The notes beneath the pieces were generated by a model. It was not told where the DNA came from, ran no database searches, and saw only the letters and a list, made by a program, of their open reading frames with translations. 64,000 bases of DNA, from NCBI RefSeq assembly GCF_008638345.1, contig NZ_VTVA01000001.1, positions 62,001-126,000 of the forward strand, read 5' to 3'. This document shows positions 61,046-64,000 of the stretch, one piece after another; the stretch's first letter is position 1, and each line of letters starts with the position of its first letter. This stretch comes from Pseudomonas saliphila. Lineage in GTDB: Bacteria; Pseudomonadota; Gammaproteobacteria; Pseudomonadales; Pseudomonadaceae. The translations under genes were made by a program, and so were the position numbers.

Positions 61046-61804
61046 TCAGAATTGCACGCGTTTGGTATAGCCGCCGTCGATCACTACGTTTGTCCCAGTG
61101 ATGTAAGAGGCTGCTGGACTGGAAAGGAAAACCACTGTCCCAGCCACATCCTTTGGCTCGCCAAATCGACCAAGTACCATTTGCGACAACGTCTGGTCAT
61201 ACACCTCGGGCATAGCCTCCTTGATCGCTGACCAGTTACCCCCTGGATATTCGATCGGCCCGGGAGAAACCATGTTCACCCGGATTTTCTTCTCTCCCCA
61301 GGCCTGCGACAGTTGCTTGCCGTAGGTGATAATGGCTGCCTTGATGGCGTTGAATGCCTGCGGGATCATGAAAGTCTCGACCGCTGCGGTACTGGACATC
61401 AATATCACCGACCCCTCACCGCTAGCACTCAGATGCTCTTCCAGGGTCTCACAGCCGATTACCGCGCCCATCATGTCCAGCCGGAAGGTCATGTCCCAAT
61501 CGGTAGTACCCTGAGCTCCGGAAGAACTCGCGTTATGGATGAAGATATCGCACCCGCCCAATCGCTCTGCCGCTGAGATCAGCCATTTTTTGTAGGCTTC
61601 GCTATCGTTCATGTCGAATGCGTCACCGAATACCTTGACTCCGTGCGACTCAAGCACTTTTACCGTCTCGGCGACACGAGCGGCGTCCCTGGAGAAGAAG
61701 GCAATATCACAACCTTCAGCTGCATACATTTCCAGAGCGGCACGCCCGAGCCCACGGCTCCCACCATTGATGATGACTTTCTTTCCGCGTAGACCTAGTT
61801 CCAT
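61046..61804 (-). CDS. SDR-family protein with Phe at the catalytic Tyr
   Basis: A 252-aa SDR fold. The cofactor motif is INGGSRGLGRA near residue 14 and the catalytic Ser is kept in LMSSTAA. The Tyr-x3-Lys motif reads Phe-Asn-Ala-Ile-Lys (codon TTC), so the catalytic Tyr is missing. The rest is normal, including the closing GTNVVIDGGYTKRVQF. It may be inactive as a reductase, use another acid, or catalyse a different reaction. It is 29 bases upstream of the GST gene and would be co-transcribed. Confidence 0.9.
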   Translation of the reverse strand: MELGLRGKKVIINGGSRGLGRAALEMYAAEGCDIAFFSRDAARVAETVKVLESHGVKVFGDAFDMNDSEAYKKWLISAAERLGGCDIFIHNASSSGAQGTTDWDMTFRLDMMGAVIGCETLEEHLSASGEGSVILMSSTAAVETFMIPQAFNAIKAAIITYGKQLSQAWGEKKIRVNMVSPGPIEYPGGNWSAIKEAMPEVYDQTLSQMVLGRFGEPKDVAGTVVFLSSPAASYITGTNVVIDGGYTKRVQF

Positions 61805-61837
61805 GACATTCTCCTAATGATTACGCTGTTTTAACAA

Positions 61838-62608
61838 TCAGCATTGACGCTCAAGCGCCGGTTCACTGGCCCAGGCCAGTCCTCGACGAAGCAGTTCATA
61901 AAAAACAGGGGACTTCCATGAGCATTTATCCACCTCGGGCCAATAGTCCATCAATGGCCTGAGGTCGTAATGCCCGCGGCAATGGCCCAGTGTCAGGTAC
62001 AGAACACCACCCTTTCCCAGGGGCCTGCGGTACAAAACAGGATGCCGCTCGGGAAGCCATTGATCGCGCACGAAGCCAGGCGTTTCGCCTTCAAATTCAA
62101 TATCAAGCAGAACATCAATATCGGCGCACTGGTCGACCAGGTACTGCTCATCCACTACTTCGAAGTCTTCAATCCCCGCTACTAGAGGATCATCCGGCTT
62201 GGCCACCCGCACGGTGAACGGGCCAATGGGCGGATGCGAGGCGAACTGGCTCCCCAGGGTTTCCATGAAGTGGCTTGCCCAGTCAGGGGTATCGACCAGG
62301 CCGTTGTCCAGGAAGCGTAAGATAGAATTGGTGCCGTGCAGCGCATACCAACGACCGCCTTGCTCAAGCCAATGGCGCAATGCCTGTTGTTGATCAAGAC
62401 TGGGAATAACTTCGCATGTATAGGTAACCAGAAAGTCTGCTTTCGTTATCGCTTCAATATTTGAATAATCTTCAAATACCCGGACCCGTATCCTTTCGTT
62501 CTCAGCAAGCAACTTCAGCAGTTCCAGGCGCGCAAAGTCTATATCGTGATACTTTCCCGCTGCGACGAAGACACAGTTGATGCTGTCTGGATGATTAGTG
62601 TTATTCAT
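61838..62608 (-). CDS. ThuA-like (trehalose utilisation) domain protein
   Basis: A 256-aa protein with a class I glutamine amidotransferase-like fold of the ThuA family: VFVAAGKYHDIDFARLELLKLL, then GGRWYALHGTNSILRF, and GGVLYLTLGHCRGHYDLRP near the end. ThuA members in Rieske-containing clusters have no settled function; some bind sugars or act as hydrolases. No Cys is at the nucleophile elbow, where His is found (ALHGTNS). It lies between an SDR and the MMPL transporter gene. Confidence 0.85.
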   Translation of the reverse strand: MNNTNHPDSINCVFVAAGKYHDIDFARLELLKLLAENERIRVRVFEDYSNIEAITKADFLVTYTCEVIPSLDQQQALRHWLEQGGRWYALHGTNSILRFLDNGLVDTPDWASHFMETLGSQFASHPPIGPFTVRVAKPDDPLVAGIEDFEVVDEQYLVDQCADIDVLLDIEFEGETPGFVRDQWLPERHPVLYRRPLGKGGVLYLTLGHCRGHYDLRPLMDYWPEVDKCSWKSPVFYELLRRGLAWASEPALERQC

Positions 62609-62637
62609 AGCGTCCTATCTTCTTTCTGCTGGTGATA

Positions 62638-62657
62638 CCTGCTCCTCACGGAGCAGG
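62638..62657. terminator. Hairpin between the MMPL and ThuA-like genes
   Basis: CCTGCTCC and GGAGCAGG flank a TCAC loop, 28 bases after the MMPL stop on the leftward strand. No T-run follows; it may be an attenuator. Confidence 0.4.
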
Positions 62658-62684
62658 ATCTTTCGGTCGCAGATATCTAATGTG

Positions 62685-64000
62685 TTAAACAGGATTAGCT
62701 GCCAGATCACTGTCGTCTGCCGCAGCTTCGTCAACGCGCACGGGGGCCGACGTTGCACCCTGCAACAGGAAGTGTGATAGAGCCGGTACAAGGATCAGCG
62801 CACTGATCATGTTCAGCGAGAACATGAAGGTCAGGAGAATCCCCATGTCCGCCTGGAACTTGATCGGAGACCATGCCCAGGTGACAACACCCGCCGCCAG
62901 AGTAACTGCGACCAGCGCGACTACCTTGCCCGTCGTAGAGAGAGCTTTGCGGTAAGCGTCGGCCACCGAATACCCCATACGCTGGAAGGCAAGCTGAGTA
63001 CTCAACAAGTAGATTGCATAGTCAACGCCAATCCCCACCCCTAGCGCCACCACTGGCAAGGTCGCCACCTTCACGCCAATACCGAGGAACACCATCAGCG
63101 TTTCGGCCAGCATGGATGTAAGAATCAGCGGCACCAGCGCAACGATCACCGCCCGCCAGCTTCTGAACGTAATCAGGCACAACAGGGCAACGGCGGCATA
63201 CACGTAAAACAGCATCTTGCGGTTGGCTTCTCTGACGACGATGTTAGTTGCTGCGTCAACGCCGGAGTTACCCGCCGCCAGCAGGAACTGATAGTCCTCG
63301 GTACTATTTTCTTCAGCAAACTCACTTGCAGCCGCCACCACCCGATCGAGCGTATCGGCTTTATGGTCAGACAGATAAGCCAGCACTGGAGTCATGTTGC
63401 AACGCGTATTCAGAAACTCTGAATTCCAGGAAACAGCGTTGCCGATCTGGGCGTCGATGAGCCCCTGGTTGTCGCTAACGGTAGCCCACTTGGGATTACC
63501 TTCGAACATGCCCGCCGTGTAATTACGCACGGTATCAGCCAGCGAAGCAGTACGCTGAACGCCTGGAACCTGAGCGAGCCTCCACGACAGACGATCCACT
63601 TCCGTCAGCGTTTCGAAGCTGCGACACCCGTCATCGGGAGTCTTGACCATGACTGCGAACACGTCGCTGGAGATGCCGTAGTGGGACGTAATGTAGGCAT
63701 TGTCCATGTTGTAGCGTGAGTCGGGACGCAATTCAGGAGCGCCGGCATCCAGGTCGCCAACTTCCAGCTTCGATGACATGTACACGCCCCAGGACAGCAG
63801 AACAGCTGCTACGACTACCGCGCCAGTAGCCCAGCTGCGTTGAGTGAACAAAGCCAAGCCGCGCCAGAGCGCGCCGGGGCGGCGCTGCTCAATCGCCAAG
63901 CTGCGCTGCGCCGCCTTCTGGCTTACACCGACATACGACAGCAGCACGGGTATGAGGATAAGGTTGGTGAAAATCAGGACGCCGACACCAATACTGGCGG
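62685..64000 (-). CDS. MMPL/RND-family transporter, 5' part cut by the window edge
   Basis: The frame stays open from the stop at 62685 to the window end, so about 438 C-terminal residues are seen; a GTG at 63947 is internal. The visible half has a helix, a large periplasmic loop (DLDAGAPELRPDSRYNMDNAYI and on), then a bundle with VALGVGIGVDYAIYLLST, the RND motif with the conserved Asp that couples to protons. MMPL proteins near DUF1302/DUF1329 genes are linked to export or uptake of hydrophobic compounds in pseudomonads. Such partners may lie to the right, outside the window. Confidence 0.93.
   Translation of the reverse strand, partial: ASIGVGVLIFTNLILIPVLLSYVGVSQKAAQRSLAIEQRRPGALWRGLALFTQRSWATGAVVVAAVLLSWGVYMSSKLEVGDLDAGAPELRPDSRYNMDNAYITSHYGISSDVFAVMVKTPDDGCRSFETLTEVDRLSWRLAQVPGVQRTASLADTVRNYTAGMFEGNPKWATVSDNQGLIDAQIGNAVSWNSEFLNTRCNMTPVLAYLSDHKADTLDRVVAAASEFAEENSTEDYQFLLAAGNSGVDAATNIVVREANRKMLFYVYAAVALLCLITFRSWRAVIVALVPLILTSMLAETLMVFLGIGVKVATLPVVALGVGIGVDYAIYLLSTQLAFQRMGYSVADAYRKALSTTGKVVALVAVTLAAGVVTWAWSPIKFQADMGILLTFMFSLNMISALILVPALSHFLLQGATSAPVRVDEAAADDSDLAANPV

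Noticed and set aside
37997-64000. Mobile genomic island or prophage
   Set aside because: No integrase, transposase, tRNA-linked attachment repeat or phage gene was seen in or at the visible border of the region.

Overview
The window looks like chromosomal DNA of a GC-rich gammaproteobacterium of the Pseudomonas type, most likely the Halopseudomonas/marine Pseudomonas side of the group. This rests on the local order pdxH - serine esterase - dinG - DUF6231-like - YchJ, on a PP4765-like flavoprotein, on an initiator tRNA with a canonical promoter and terminator, and on a block resembling the P. putida lva operon. No rRNA, CRISPR array, transposase or prophage gene was seen. The assignment to genus is inference.

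Left part (1-24 kb) is mostly housekeeping. It holds a truncated HAD phosphatase, TesB thioesterase, a BaiN/PP4765-like flavoprotein, an SDR, PdxH, an EstB-like esterase, DinG helicase, several small conserved proteins, DinB polymerase, a TAXI-type TRAP transporter (binding protein, fused permease, DUF1850) and a sulfur operon (persulfide dioxygenase, a 74-aa protein, SulP permease, rhodanese) behind a CsoR/CstR-like GC-tract operator. Two tandem membrane diguanylate cyclases and tRNA-fMet follow.

Middle part (23-37 kb) reads as one catabolic unit. A FixJ-type response regulator and a soluble PAS histidine kinase diverge from an acyl-CoA synthetase across an 18-bp perfect palindrome. Then come a permease, a lactonase-like metallohydrolase, an orphan double-Cache protein, a VOC protein, and an LvaA-like kinase, LvaB-like DUF6285 protein and LvaC-like acyl-CoA dehydrogenase, followed by thiolase, 3-hydroxyacyl-CoA dehydrogenase and a PaaG-like crotonase. 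My reading is degradation of gamma-lactones or 4-hydroxy acids: ring opening, CoA activation, phosphorylation of the 4-hydroxyl, conversion to the 3-hydroxyacyl-CoA and thiolysis.

Right part (37-64 kb) is a dense, mostly leftward catabolic island. It contains four Rieske oxygenase alpha subunits (two of them tandem paralogues), one PDR/VanB-type reductase, three NTF2/SnoaL-fold proteins, a paired acyl-CoA dehydrogenase (alpha2beta2 style), a CoA ligase, a thiolase-fold protein that has lost thiolase histidines next to a DUF35 partner (Ltp2-like retro-aldolase style), a 2-oxoacid dehydrogenase with a split E2, SDRs, a GST, a 3-ketosteroid dehydrogenase-like flavoprotein, a ThuA-like protein, two TetR regulators and an MMPL/RND transporter cut by the window end. 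The combination suggests breakdown of a polycyclic or branched hydrophobic substrate such as a steroid or terpenoid; the substrate cannot be read from sequence. A repeated near-identical motif (AAAC-N2-ACAAG-N-TTGTTTTTA) before two operons, with weaker copies before two more, suggests a local TetR regulon.
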